Below the pieces are notes generated by a model. The model saw nothing but the letters and a program-made list of their open reading frames with translations, was not told where the DNA came from and did not search any database. From Pseudomonadota bacterium (GTDB lineage: Bacteria; Pseudomonadota; Gammaproteobacteria; Steroidobacterales; Steroidobacteraceae), in assembly GCA_023423935.1 (NCBI GenBank), contig JAFAEQ010000050.1, positions 124,001 to 188,000 of the forward strand: a stretch of DNA of 64,000 nt. Reading direction: 5' to 3'. The position numbers and the translations under genes were made by a program. This document shows positions 16,221-24,380 of this stretch, one piece after another (the stretch's first letter is position 1; the number at the start of each line of letters is the position of its first letter).

Positions 16221-16856
16221 GTGAGCACCGATGATCGAGCAGGCCAGTTGAGTACCCCGGTGACATTTCCGATCGCCAACGTGTTGACGTTCGCGCGGAT
16301 CATCATGATTCCGCTCGTCGTCGTGCTGTTCTATCTGCCGTACCGATGGTCCGACGCAGCAGCGGCCAGCGTTTTCATTCTGGCGGCGATTACCGATTCG
16401 CTCGATGGCTATCTCGCGCGCAAGCTCGGTCAGATCTCGGCGTTGGGTGCATTTCTCGATCCCGTCGCGGACAAGCTGATGGTGGCAACGGCATTGATCC
16501 TGCTCGTGAGCAGCGAGCCACCGCACATGAAGTTCGTGTCCTTCAATCCGCAGATTCTGATCACGCTGACCGCTGCCGTGATCGTAGGACGGGAGATCAC
16601 GATCTCCGCGTTGCGCGAATGGATGGCGGAGCTCGGCGCGCGTGGCAAGGTCGCGGTGTCCTCATTGGGCAAACTGAAAACGATCTTCCAGATGACCGGT
16701 CTGTCGATGATGCTGTTTCGCGGCGACGTCTGGTTCATTCCAGCCTTCGAGCTGGGTGTGTTCTGTCTCGTCACTGCAGCCGCGCTGACGCTGTGGTCGA
16801 TGATCGTGTACCTGAAGAATGCGTGGCCGGCCCTCAGCGAAACGTCCTTGCATTGA
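16221..16856 (+). CDS. pgsA: CDP-diacylglycerol--glycerol-3-phosphate 3-phosphatidyltransferase
   Basis: A 211-residue inner-membrane enzyme that makes phosphatidylglycerol phosphate from CDP-diacylglycerol and glycerol-3-phosphate. The CDP-alcohol phosphotransferase signature is complete: D-S-L-D-G-Y-L-A-R, then G-x3-D-x3-D (GAFLDPVADK). Four or more hydrophobic helices are evident. The start is given as the GTG at 16221, but the N-terminal 15 residues before FPIANVLTFARI are poorly constrained and a later GTG or TTG is possible. It lies downstream of uvrC and upstream of the tRNA genes, conserved synteny with E. coli. Confidence 0.93.
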   Translation: MSTDDRAGQLSTPVTFPIANVLTFARIIMIPLVVVLFYLPYRWSDAAAASVFILAAITDSLDGYLARKLGQISALGAFLDPVADKLMVATALILLVSSEPPHMKFVSFNPQILITLTAAVIVGREITISALREWMAELGARGKVAVSSLGKLKTIFQMTGLSMMLFRGDVWFIPAFELGVFCLVTAAALTLWSMIVYLKNAWPALSETSLH

Positions 16857-16904
16857 AAGGCCAGGCCCGGCCGCGTCGCAATCGCAATTGTTCAATCTTT
16901 TGCC

Positions 16905-16932
16905 TTGACAGTCCGACGTGCCGATCTAGAAT
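16905..16932 (+). promoter_or_regulatory. Sigma-70 promoter for the tRNA-Gly/tRNA-Cys genes
   Basis: A perfect -35 TTGACA (16905-16910), a 16-base spacer and -10 TAGAAT (16927-16932) are followed by the GC-rich discriminator AGCGCCGC, as expected for a strong, stringently controlled stable-RNA promoter. The tRNA begins 21 bases after the -10. Confidence 0.85.
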
Positions 16933-16953
16933 AGCGCCGCTTTCAAACGGCCT

Positions 16954-17029
16954 GCGGGAATAGCTCAGTTGGTAGAGCGCAACCTTGCCAAGGTTGAGGT
17001 CGCGAGTTCGAGCCTCGTTTCCCGCTCCA
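16954..17029 (+). tRNA. tRNA-Gly (GCC)
   Basis: A 76-nt cloverleaf with CCA encoded: acceptor GCGGGAA pairs with TTCCCGC, D-loop AGCTCAGTTGGTAGAGC, anticodon loop TTGCCAA between CCT/AGG-type stems (anticodon GCC), T-arm GAGTTCGAGCCTC. It is the position equivalent to glyW downstream of pgsA in E. coli. Confidence 0.97.
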
Positions 17030-17040
17030 GATTTCGTCAG

Positions 17041-17069
17041 AACCCCGGGTCGTCCCAGCCCGGGGTTTT
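17041..17069 (+). terminator. Rho-independent terminator-like hairpin between tRNA-Gly and tRNA-Cys
   Basis: Perfect nine-base stem AACCCCGGG / CCCGGGGTT with a nine-base loop, followed by TT. It lies between the two plus-strand tRNAs, so it could attenuate the transcript or serve as a processing hairpin. The T-tract is short. Confidence 0.55.
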
Positions 17070-17106
17070 GCGCTTCTGGGGTTTGCAGTTCGTGAGCCCG
17101 GCTCAA

Positions 17107-17180
17107 GGCGTCGTGGCGGAGTGGTTACGCAGCGGTCTGCAAAACCGCGTACGCCGGTTCAATTCCGGCCGACGCCTCCA
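17107..17180 (+). tRNA. tRNA-Cys (GCA)
   Basis: A 74-nt cloverleaf with CCA encoded: acceptor GGCGTCG pairs with CGACGCC, anticodon loop CTGCAAA (anticodon GCA), T-arm CCGGTTCAATTCCGG. Equivalent of cysT in the E. coli glyW-cysT-leuZ group. Confidence 0.97.
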
Positions 17181-17268
17181 TTCATCGAAATTCCTTTCGA
17201 AGCCCGGCGCTCTTAATTTTTTCTTCCTGCTCTTTTCCTTCTTCTTATTCTTCGTATTCGGATTGCAG

Positions 17269-17351
17269 TGGCGGTGACCGGAATCGAACCGGTACGACTA
17301 TTCGTCGGCAAATTTTAAGTCTGCTGCGTCTACCAGTTCCGCCACACCGCC
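17269..17351 (-). tRNA. tRNA-Leu (TAA), on the opposite strand
   Basis: An 83-nt class II tRNA on the minus strand: acceptor GGCGGTG pairs with CACCGCC, anticodon stem GCAGA/TTTGC with loop CTTAAAA (anticodon TAA), a long variable arm and T-arm CCGGTTCGATTCCGG. CCA is not encoded after the discriminator A, unlike the two neighbouring tRNAs. It corresponds to leuZ by identity and position but is inverted. Confidence 0.95.
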
Positions 17352-17602
17352 TTACTTTGCCGCCGCGGATTCTACCTGCGTGCGTTGCGCATCGCACCGG
17401 CATCCTCTTCGATGCCTTGCTACACAGAGCGCGCATGGCGCGCCCGATTCAATAAAGAATGATTCGATGGAGCGGCCGGTGCCGAGATTCCGCACTCGCT
17501 GCGCGAAGCAATCCGGAAGGCCGTAAATGCGCCGCGATCTGTTAGCATGCCTGGCGGTTTCAGCCGACGATTTCAACAACACAATGGCTCGCCGGCACTG
17601 AC

Positions 17603-18235
17603 GTGGTTGAACCAAGCGAAGTACGTTTCGAGATCGATACTCTGCATCTGTGGCGCGGCGAGCGGCATCTGCTGCGTGGTGTCTCACTGAATCTGTCAGC
17701 GGGCGAACTGGTGCAGGTCACCGGACCGAACGGCGTCGGCAAGACGAGTCTGCTGCGCTGCGCGGCGGATCTGTTGCCCGCTGAGTCAGGTGAAATCCGC
17801 TGGAAGGGCAGCGCGATATCCCGCAATCGCGAGCAGTTCCACGCCGAGCTTGCTTACCTTGCACACGTGAACGCACTGAAGGCGGATCTGACCGCGGTCG
17901 AGAATTTGCGATACGCGGTCGGCTTGCGTCGCGATCTCAGTGACAACGAGCTGCGGGAGGCACTCGAACGCGTGCAGATTCCGCAGTGCGCCGATCTGCC
18001 GGTCCGGGCGTTGTCCGCGGGGCAGAAGCGTCGTGTCGCCATTGCGCGAATTTTCCTGACCTGCGCGACTCTATGGATACTCGATGAGCCGATCACCAAT
18101 CTGGATGCCGCAGGGGTGCGGGTATTCGAAGACCTCATGGACGCGCATCTGCGAGCCGGCGGCATGATTCTGACGGCCGCTCACCAGCTGCTCCTCACGG
18201 GCCGGGAACAGGTCCGTACGCTGGAGTTGAGTTGA
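17603..18235 (+). CDS. ccmA: Heme exporter ATP-binding protein CcmA
   Basis: A 210-residue ABC ATPase of System I cytochrome c maturation; with CcmB, C and D it releases holo-CcmE in the inner membrane. Walker A is GPNGVGKTSLLR, the signature is LSAGQKRRVAIAR, Walker B is LWILDEPITNLD and the switch histidine is in LTAAHQ. The start is the GTG at 17603; there is no clear ribosome-binding site, and a six-codon frame (MARRH, 17584-17601) ends just before it. First gene of a nine-gene operon whose members mostly overlap by one or four bases. Confidence 0.94.
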   Translation: MVEPSEVRFEIDTLHLWRGERHLLRGVSLNLSAGELVQVTGPNGVGKTSLLRCAADLLPAESGEIRWKGSAISRNREQFHAELAYLAHVNALKADLTAVENLRYAVGLRRDLSDNELREALERVQIPQCADLPVRALSAGQKRRVAIARIFLTCATLWILDEPITNLDAAGVRVFEDLMDAHLRAGGMILTAAHQLLLTGREQVRTLELS

Positions 18236-18915
18236 TGCCGGGTCCGCTGCAGCTCATCTCGCTCATCGTGAGCCGCGATCTGCGGCTCGCCATGCGGCAT
18301 TGGGATCAGGTACTGCAGCCACTCATGTTCTTCGTGATCGTCACGACCCTGTTTCCGCTCGCGATCAGTCCTTCGCTCGATGAGTTGCGTCGGATCGCGC
18401 CAGGCGTGTTGTGGGTCGCGGCGATGCTGTCTTCGCTTCTCGCATTGGAATCTCTGTTCAGGCCCGATGTCGAAGACGGCAGCATGGAGCAGTGGGCGCT
18501 CAGCGGTCAGCCGCTGGCCGTCATGCTCCTCGCTAAAACACTCACGCACTGGCTGCTGTCGGGTCTGCCGATGGTGCTGATGGCGCCGGTCGTGAGCTAT
18601 GCACTCGGCATGTCGTCATCGGCATGGCCTGTAGTGATCGGCTCGCTGGCCTTGGGCACGGGAGCGCTGAGCGTCCTGGGCGCCATTGGCGCTGCGCTGA
18701 CGGTCGGTGTGCGGCGCGGCAGCGTGCTTCTCGCATTGCTGGTGCTGCCGCTGGAAATGCCGGTGCTGATCTTCGGCGCGCGGGCCATCGATCTGGCGAT
18801 GCACGGCGAGAGCGCGGCCGGTCCGTTAAACTTGCTGGCTGCAGTGCTACTGCTGTTCGTCAGTTTGGGTCCGCTAGCTATGGCCGCCGCGATGCGGATC
18901 AGTGTGGAATCATGA
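18235..18915 (+). CDS. ccmB: Heme exporter protein CcmB
   Basis: A 226-residue integral membrane protein with six hydrophobic segments, the membrane partner of CcmA. Family features are SRDLRLAMRHWDQVLQPLMF near the N-terminus and the RPDVEDGSMEQW cytoplasmic loop. The ATG at 18235 overlaps the ccmA stop by one base (TGATG); the in-frame TTG before it is not needed. Confidence 0.94.
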   Translation: MPGPLQLISLIVSRDLRLAMRHWDQVLQPLMFFVIVTTLFPLAISPSLDELRRIAPGVLWVAAMLSSLLALESLFRPDVEDGSMEQWALSGQPLAVMLLAKTLTHWLLSGLPMVLMAPVVSYALGMSSSAWPVVIGSLALGTGALSVLGAIGAALTVGVRRGSVLLALLVLPLEMPVLIFGARAIDLAMHGESAAGPLNLLAAVLLLFVSLGPLAMAAAMRISVES

Positions 18916-19688
18916 ATTCGGAAGTGCGTGGAGGCGAGAAGGCATCGACACGCTGGCTGTGGTTCTTTCAGCTGGCTTCGCCGCCGCACGCCTATCGTTT
19001 GCTGGGACTGTGGCGTCCCTGGCTGTTCTGGCCCGCGATCGTGCTGATCCTCATCGGCACATACGGCGGATTGGTCATGGCGCCGGCCGATTATCAGCAG
19101 AAGGATGCATTTCGAATCATCTATGTCCACGTGCCGAGCGCCTCGATGTCGCTGACGGTGTACGTGATGATGGCCATCGCCGCAGCGATCGGTGTCATCT
19201 GGCGAATGAAGCTTGCCCACGCGGTCGCAGCCGCCTGTGCGCCGATAGGTGCGTGGTTCACTGTCCTCGCGCTCGTCACGGGCTCCGTGTGGGGCAAGCC
19301 CATGTGGGGCACCTGGTGGGAATGGGACCCGAGGCTTACCTCGGAGCTGATCCTGCTCTTTCTCTACCTCGGCTACATGGCATTGCGGGCATCCTTCGAC
19401 GACGTGCAACGGGCCGATCGCGCCAGTGCCATTCTCGCGATCGTCGGCGTGGTGAACGTGCCGATCGTCAAATATTCGGTCGTCTGGTGGAACAGCCTGC
19501 ACCAGGGACCCAGCCTTTCGCTGACCAAGAAATCAGCCATCGATGGCACCATGATCTGGCCGTTGCTCCTGCTGCTGCTCGGCTTTCTGCTGTACTTTGG
19601 CGCCGTGCTTTGTACCCGGGTGCGAAGCGAAATCCTGGAACGCGAGCGCAATCCTTCTTGGCTATTGGAAAATCTCGATCGATCATGA
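18912..19688 (+). CDS. ccmC: Heme-handling protein CcmC
   Basis: A 258-residue protein with six membrane helices that loads heme onto CcmE. The tryptophan-rich periplasmic loop WGTWWEWDPRLTSELIL and flanking histidines (IIYVHVPSASM; WNSLHQGPS) are the heme-binding features of the family. The ATG at 18912 overlaps the ccmB stop as ATGA. The open frame upstream belongs to ccmB in another phase. Confidence 0.95.
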   Translation: MNSEVRGGEKASTRWLWFFQLASPPHAYRLLGLWRPWLFWPAIVLILIGTYGGLVMAPADYQQKDAFRIIYVHVPSASMSLTVYVMMAIAAAIGVIWRMKLAHAVAAACAPIGAWFTVLALVTGSVWGKPMWGTWWEWDPRLTSELILLFLYLGYMALRASFDDVQRADRASAILAIVGVVNVPIVKYSVVWWNSLHQGPSLSLTKKSAIDGTMIWPLLLLLLGFLLYFGAVLCTRVRSEILERERNPSWLLENLDRS

Positions 19689-19861
19689 ACTTGGCTGATT
19701 TTGTTCACATGGGCGGTTATGCGGGCTACGTCTGGTCCTGCTTCGCAATGGCCGCTGCTGTGCTCATCGGGATCGAATGGAGCAGCCAGCGCCGGTTGGC
19801 CCGTGCTCGCAAGTCCGCCGAACGGCGAGTGGCCATCGCGGCCAGCGGAGGCCGGACATGA
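19685..19861 (+). CDS. ccmD: Small heme exporter subunit CcmD
   Basis: A 58-residue single-helix membrane protein (HMGGYAGYVWSCFAMAAAVLIGIEW then a basic tail RRLARARKSAERR). CcmD binds CcmC and CcmE and is needed for release of holo-CcmE. It overlaps ccmC (ATGA) and ccmE (ATGA) by four bases each. It is easily missed by gene finders because of its size, but position and the GYxxYVW motif are typical. Confidence 0.92.
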   Translation: MNLADFVHMGGYAGYVWSCFAMAAAVLIGIEWSSQRRLARARKSAERRVAIAASGGRT

Positions 19862-20313
19862 CCGCACGGCAGCGACGCATGATGTGGGTGGCGATCATGG
19901 TCTTCGGTGTCGCTGCTGCCGCAGCTTTTGCGCTCAACGCCTTCCAGGACAATCTTCTGTACTTCTATTCGCCGTCCGACGTAACGGAAGGCAAGGCCCC
20001 CGCCGGACGTAGTTTTCGAGTGGGCGGCATGGTGACCGAGGGCAGCTTTCACCGCCCGTCCGGAAGCCTTGAAGCGACGTTCGTGCTGACGGATTACGCG
20101 CACAACGTCACGGTTCGCTATACCGGCGTGCTGCCCGATCTCTTCCGCGAAGGCCAGGGCGTCATTGCCCGCGGCCGATTGAACCCGGACGGAAGCTTCG
20201 TTGCCGAAGAGGTTCTTGCGAAACACGACGAGAACTACATGCCGCCCGCAGTCGCCGACAGCTTGCGTAAACAGCACGAAGGCCAGGCGCAGCCGCCTTT
20301 GCCAGCGACCTGA
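19858..20313 (+). CDS. ccmE: Heme chaperone CcmE
   Basis: A 151-residue periplasmic chaperone with an N-terminal anchor (MWVAIMVFGVAAAAAFAL) and an OB-fold beta-barrel. The heme-attaching histidine is in LAKHDENYMPP, with the nearby tyrosine ligand. FYSPSDV and FRVGGMV are typical. The start at 19858 overlaps ccmD; the longer frame from 19777 duplicates ccmD sequence in another phase. Confidence 0.95.
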   Translation: MTARQRRMMWVAIMVFGVAAAAAFALNAFQDNLLYFYSPSDVTEGKAPAGRSFRVGGMVTEGSFHRPSGSLEATFVLTDYAHNVTVRYTGVLPDLFREGQGVIARGRLNPDGSFVAEEVLAKHDENYMPPAVADSLRKQHEGQAQPPLPAT

Positions 20314-20340
20314 AGTCCTCCGACACAGCGCGGTTCCATC

Positions 20341-22302
20341 ATGATCGTCGAACTCGGTCACTTCGCACTCATCCTGGCGTTCTGCCTGACGCTGCCCCAG
20401 GCCTTTTTCGGCCTCGCCGGAGCAGCGCTGCGCAAGCCTCACTGGATGATGGCCGCCAATCGAGCCGTGGCCGGACAGTTCGTCTTCACGGCAATCGCAT
20501 TCGCGTGTCTCACGTACGCGTTCTACGTGAATGACTTCTCCGTGCTGTACGTGGCGCAGAACTCGAATTCCGAGTTGCCCACGTTCTATCGAATCGCCGC
20601 GGTCTGGGGTGCGCACGAGGGATCGCTGCTGTTATGGCTCTTGATCCTGGCGTTGTGGACCATCGCCGTTGCGGCCTTCAGCCGAGTGCTGCCGCAGACC
20701 GTCCAGAGTCGGGTGCTCGGCGTGCTCGGTCTCATCAGTGCGGGATTCGCGCTGTTCATTCTGTGGACCTCGAGTCCGTTCGCGCGTCTGTGGCCTGCGG
20801 CCGTGGACGGCCGCGATCTGAATCCATTGCTGCAGGATCCGGCCCTCGCAATCCACCCGCCGATGCTCTACGCCGGCTACGTCGGCCTGTCGGTCCCGTT
20901 CGCATTTGCGGTAACGGCCATGCTCGAGGGCAAGCTCGACAGTGCCTGGGCACGTTGGGTGCGACCTTGGGCGTTGAGCGCGTGGTTGTTTCTGACGATC
21001 GGCATCGCACTGGGCAGCTGGTGGGCCTACTACGAGCTCGGCTGGGGCGGCTGGTGGTTCTGGGATTCCGTCGAGAATGCCTCGTTCATGCCATGGCTGA
21101 TCGGTACGGCGCTGATTCACTCGCTTGCAGTGACCGAGAAGCGCGGTCTGTTCAAGAGCTGGACGCTGCTGCTGTCGATCACCGGCTTCTCCCTGGCGCT
21201 GCTGGGAACGTTCCTGGTGCGCTCCGGCGTGATCGAATCGGTGCACGCATTTGCGAGCGATCCCTCGCGAGGCATGTTCATCCTCGTCTTCCTCGCACTC
21301 TGCGTCGGCGGCGCATTGGCGCTCTACGCGTGGCGCGCACCGCGATTCAGATCCGAAGCCGGCTTTGCGCCGGTGTCTCGTGAATCGTTCCTGTTGTTGA
21401 ACAACGTGCTGCTGGTGGCGGCGACCGCCTTGATCCTGCTGGGCACGCTCTATCCCGTGTTCCTGGATGCGCTGAACCTCGGCAAGATTTCGGTCGGCGC
21501 TCCCTGGTTCGCGGCGATGTTCCTGGTGCCGATGCTGCCGATGTTGTTTCTGCTCGCGCCGGGCATGCATGCGGAATGGAAGCGCGCGAGCTTCGGACGC
21601 ACGGGCCGGCTGCTGGCTGCGTTGTTCGCGGCCGCGGTGGTGCTGGGCATCGCAATGATGTGGCTCGCTTACGGTTTGCACTCGGTGCTGAGCAGCGTGG
21701 GAATCATCGCGGGCTTGTGGGTGGCATTCTCATCGCTCATCGAGCCTGTCCAGCGTCTGCGCAAGGGGCACAGCCTTTCGGCGAGCGTCATTGGCATGTG
21801 CGTTGCGCACTTCGGTCTCGCCATGTTCGTGATCGGCGCGACGACGGTGGAGTCGTACAAGCGCGAAGCCGATATGAGCTTGCGGCCAGGCGAGAGTCTT
21901 CAGCACGCGGGATTCGACTTCACGATGCGAGGCATCCGCGAAGTGAAGGGTCCCAATTACGATGCGATCGAGGCGGAAATTGCCGTGAGCCGCGATGGCC
22001 GCGAGCTGTCCGTGCTGCATCCCCAGAAGCGCACGTACCGCGTGCAGACCAATCCGATGACCGAAGCAGGCATCGATGCGCGCTGGAATCACGACATCTT
22101 CGTGGCGATGGGAGACCCGCTGGGCGATGGCGCATGGAGTCTGCGGCTTCAGTACAAGCCGATGATCCGCTGCATCTGGCTGGGTGCGCTCGTGATGGCG
22201 CTCGGCGGACTGATCTGTGTGTTCGATCGGCGCTACCGCCAACGCGTCACCGCGGATGCCGGCGCGGTGCAAGCGGCGTCGGCACGCGCAAAGGCAGGTT
22301 GA
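20341..22302 (+). CDS. ccmF: Heme lyase subunit CcmF
   Basis: A 653-residue polytopic membrane protein, the catalytic core of the CcmFGHI heme ligation complex. The WWD domain is WAYYELGWGGWWFWDSVENASFMPW (about residues 222-246, broken here only as a description), and conserved histidines lie in WGAHEGSLLLW, DPALAIHPPMLY and GTALIHSLAVTEKRG. The C-terminal periplasmic domain precedes the last helix. The length matches E. coli CcmF. It starts 28 bp after ccmE, the largest gap in the operon. Confidence 0.96.
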   Translation: MIVELGHFALILAFCLTLPQAFFGLAGAALRKPHWMMAANRAVAGQFVFTAIAFACLTYAFYVNDFSVLYVAQNSNSELPTFYRIAAVWGAHEGSLLLWLLILALWTIAVAAFSRVLPQTVQSRVLGVLGLISAGFALFILWTSSPFARLWPAAVDGRDLNPLLQDPALAIHPPMLYAGYVGLSVPFAFAVTAMLEGKLDSAWARWVRPWALSAWLFLTIGIALGSWWAYYELGWGGWWFWDSVENASFMPWLIGTALIHSLAVTEKRGLFKSWTLLLSITGFSLALLGTFLVRSGVIESVHAFASDPSRGMFILVFLALCVGGALALYAWRAPRFRSEAGFAPVSRESFLLLNNVLLVAATALILLGTLYPVFLDALNLGKISVGAPWFAAMFLVPMLPMLFLLAPGMHAEWKRASFGRTGRLLAALFAAAVVLGIAMMWLAYGLHSVLSSVGIIAGLWVAFSSLIEPVQRLRKGHSLSASVIGMCVAHFGLAMFVIGATTVESYKREADMSLRPGESLQHAGFDFTMRGIREVKGPNYDAIEAEIAVSRDGRELSVLHPQKRTYRVQTNPMTEAGIDARWNHDIFVAMGDPLGDGAWSLRLQYKPMIRCIWLGALVMALGGLICVFDRRYRQRVTADAGAVQAASARAKAG

Positions 22303-22309
22303 TTCGATC

Positions 22310-22840
22310 ATGTGGCGTTTCGTCATTCCCGCCGTGCTCTTTGCCGCGCTCGTGGGCTTCTTTTTCTTCAGCCTGGATCGCGACAAGGAAACGTTGCCAT
22401 CGCCGCTCATCGGCAAGCCAGCGCCCGCATTCGAGCTGCCGCGACTGGACGATCCATCCAGGACGGTTTCGGGAAAGGAGTTCGCCGGACATCCTTATGT
22501 GGTGAACGTCTGGGGCACCTGGTGTGTCGGCTGCCGGCAGGAACATGGCGCGTTGCTCGAGATCGCCGAACGCGGTGAAGTGCCCATCGTCGGCATCAAC
22601 TGGAAGGATGATCGCGAACAGGCACTGCGCTGGTTGCGAGAGCTCGGCAACCCCTATGTGGTGAACGGCTTCGACGACGAGGGTCGCGTCGCAATCGACT
22701 GGGGCGTCTACGGCGCGCCGGAGACATTCCTCATCGACGGCAGCGGCAACGTCATCTTCAAGCACATCGCGCCATTGACGATCGAGATCTGGGAGCGTGA
22801 ATTCGTGCCGCGCATTCGTCAGGCCGGAGGTCAATCGTGA
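22310..22840 (+). CDS. ccmG: Thiol:disulfide interchange protein CcmG/DsbE
   Basis: A 176-residue membrane-anchored thioredoxin-fold protein (anchor FVIPAVLFAALVGFFFF) with active site WCVGC in NVWGTWCVGCRQEH and the GAPETFLIDGSG cis-proline region. It reduces apocytochrome or CcmH thiols before heme attachment. The family more often has WCxxC with PT or PS in the middle; VG is a variation within the allowed pattern. It starts seven bases after ccmF. Confidence 0.93.
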   Translation: MWRFVIPAVLFAALVGFFFFSLDRDKETLPSPLIGKPAPAFELPRLDDPSRTVSGKEFAGHPYVVNVWGTWCVGCRQEHGALLEIAERGEVPIVGINWKDDREQALRWLRELGNPYVVNGFDDEGRVAIDWGVYGAPETFLIDGSGNVIFKHIAPLTIEIWEREFVPRIRQAGGQS

Positions 22841-23253
22841 GGCGCTATCTGGCCGCACTGCTGCTGATGATCTCCATGGCGGCGCTGGCCATCGACACGG
22901 GGCCGGCTTTCGACGATCCGCAGATGCAGGCTCGCTACGATTCGCTCATTCGCGAGCTGCGCTGCGTGCAATGTCGCAGCCAGTCGATTGCGGATTCGAA
23001 CGTCGGACTCGCCGCGGATTTGCGCAGACAGGTGCGCGAGCTGATGGCTGCAGGGAAGTCGGATAAGGAAATCCTCACCTACATGACCGATCGCTACGGC
23101 GAATACATCCTCTATAACCCGCCGGTGAATCGGACGACCTGGTTGCTCTGGGCAGCACCGGCGTTGCTCGTGCTCATCGGCGGCATCACTGCGGCGATCG
23201 TCATCGCTCGTAAATCGAAACTTCCCCTCGAAGACGAGGCGAGCGACTCATGA
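22837..23253 (+). CDS. ccmH: Cytochrome c maturation protein CcmH (N-terminal type)
   Basis: A 138-residue protein with signal peptide (LAALLLMISMAALA) and the redox motif LRCVQCRSQS on the three-helix domain, followed by one C-terminal membrane helix (LLWAAPALLVLIGGITAAIVIA). It corresponds to the N-terminal half of E. coli CcmH; the TPR half is the next gene. The GTG start overlaps the ccmG stop (GTGA). Confidence 0.94.
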   Translation: MRRYLAALLLMISMAALAIDTGPAFDDPQMQARYDSLIRELRCVQCRSQSIADSNVGLAADLRRQVRELMAAGKSDKEILTYMTDRYGEYILYNPPVNRTTWLLWAAPALLVLIGGITAAIVIARKSKLPLEDEASDS

Positions 23254-24302
23254 CCGCGTTTGTGATCGGATGTGCTGCGATGCTCCTGGTGGCACTCGCA
23301 TGGGTCGCCGTGCCGCTGCTTCGGACAAGCACGGGAGAAGACGTCGATAGTCCGCGCGAGCGTCGCATTGCTTCTGTCAGCGTGAGTGTACTGATTGCCG
23401 GCCTTGCGATCGCCATGTACGCGCATCTGAGCAACTGGAGCTGGCAGGCCGTCGAGCAGGCCAGCGAGCAGAGCGCAGAGGTTGATTCGATCCTGAAGCA
23501 GCTCGAAGCCAAGCTCGCAGGCACTCCCGATGACGTGCAGGGCTGGTTGCTGCTCGGACGTTCGAACCTCGCGTTACAGCGCTTCGATGCGGCCGTGAAG
23601 GCCTATCAACGTGCCTACGACCTGACGAAAGGTGAGAGCGTCGAGGCGGTCATCGGGCTCGGAGAGGCATTGGCCTTGCAGGATCAGAACTCGCTCATGG
23701 GCAGGGCGGGCGAGCTGTTCGATGCGGCGCTCGCCAAGGAGCCGTCCAATCCGAAGGCATTGTGGTACGGCAGTGTCGTGGCGCTGCAGAGAGGCGATCT
23801 GCGCTTGGCGCGCGATCGGTTGCAGGGCCTGCTCGCGCAGAACCCGCCCGAGCAACTGCAGGCCATGTTGCAGCGACAGGTGCAGGATCTGAACGAGCAA
23901 CTCGGCGAGGCCGGCGAAGGCAGTCAATCGGATGCGAGAGCCACTGCACCCGAGCATCGTGCCATCCGTGTCAACGTGTCGATCTCGCCGGAGATTCAGC
24001 AGCAGTTGAAGGGAGCGACCCCGCTGTTCGTTCTGGCGCGCGATCCCAATCAGCCAGGTCCGCCGCTCGCTGCTCAGCGCCACGACACCAGCGAATTGCC
24101 GCTGTCCATTGAACTGACCGCAGCGGATGCAATGCTGCCCACACGCAGCATTGCCAACGCAACTCGCGTCCGGGTCGTCGCGCGAATCTCCCTGTCGGGC
24201 GCCCCACAGGAACGCGCGGGCGATTTCTTCGGCGAGGCCGACTATGATTTCAGCAAGGACACCGGGCCGCTGCAGATCGTCATCGATCGCACGGTACCGT
24301 GA
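23250..24302 (+). CDS. ccmI: Cytochrome c maturation TPR protein CcmI
   Basis: A 350-residue protein. Two membrane helices near residues 1-24 and 42-62 are followed by TPR repeats (GWLLLGRSNLALQRFDAAVKAY, NPKALWYGSVVALQRGDLRLARD) and a C-terminal periplasmic beta domain (FVLARDPNQPGPPLAAQR), the CcmI/CycH layout that presents apocytochrome c to CcmFH. Overlaps ccmH by four bases (ATGA). Last gene of the Ccm operon; the next gene is 78 bp downstream. Confidence 0.92.
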   Translation: MTAFVIGCAAMLLVALAWVAVPLLRTSTGEDVDSPRERRIASVSVSVLIAGLAIAMYAHLSNWSWQAVEQASEQSAEVDSILKQLEAKLAGTPDDVQGWLLLGRSNLALQRFDAAVKAYQRAYDLTKGESVEAVIGLGEALALQDQNSLMGRAGELFDAALAKEPSNPKALWYGSVVALQRGDLRLARDRLQGLLAQNPPEQLQAMLQRQVQDLNEQLGEAGEGSQSDARATAPEHRAIRVNVSISPEIQQQLKGATPLFVLARDPNQPGPPLAAQRHDTSELPLSIELTAADAMLPTRSIANATRVRVVARISLSGAPQERAGDFFGEADYDFSKDTGPLQIVIDRTVP

Positions 24303-24380
24303 ACGGCTTCAACGATCCGAACGAAACGTTTTCATGCCCATGACCGTTACCTTTGCTTCTCAGCCGCGACGCGCTTTCTG

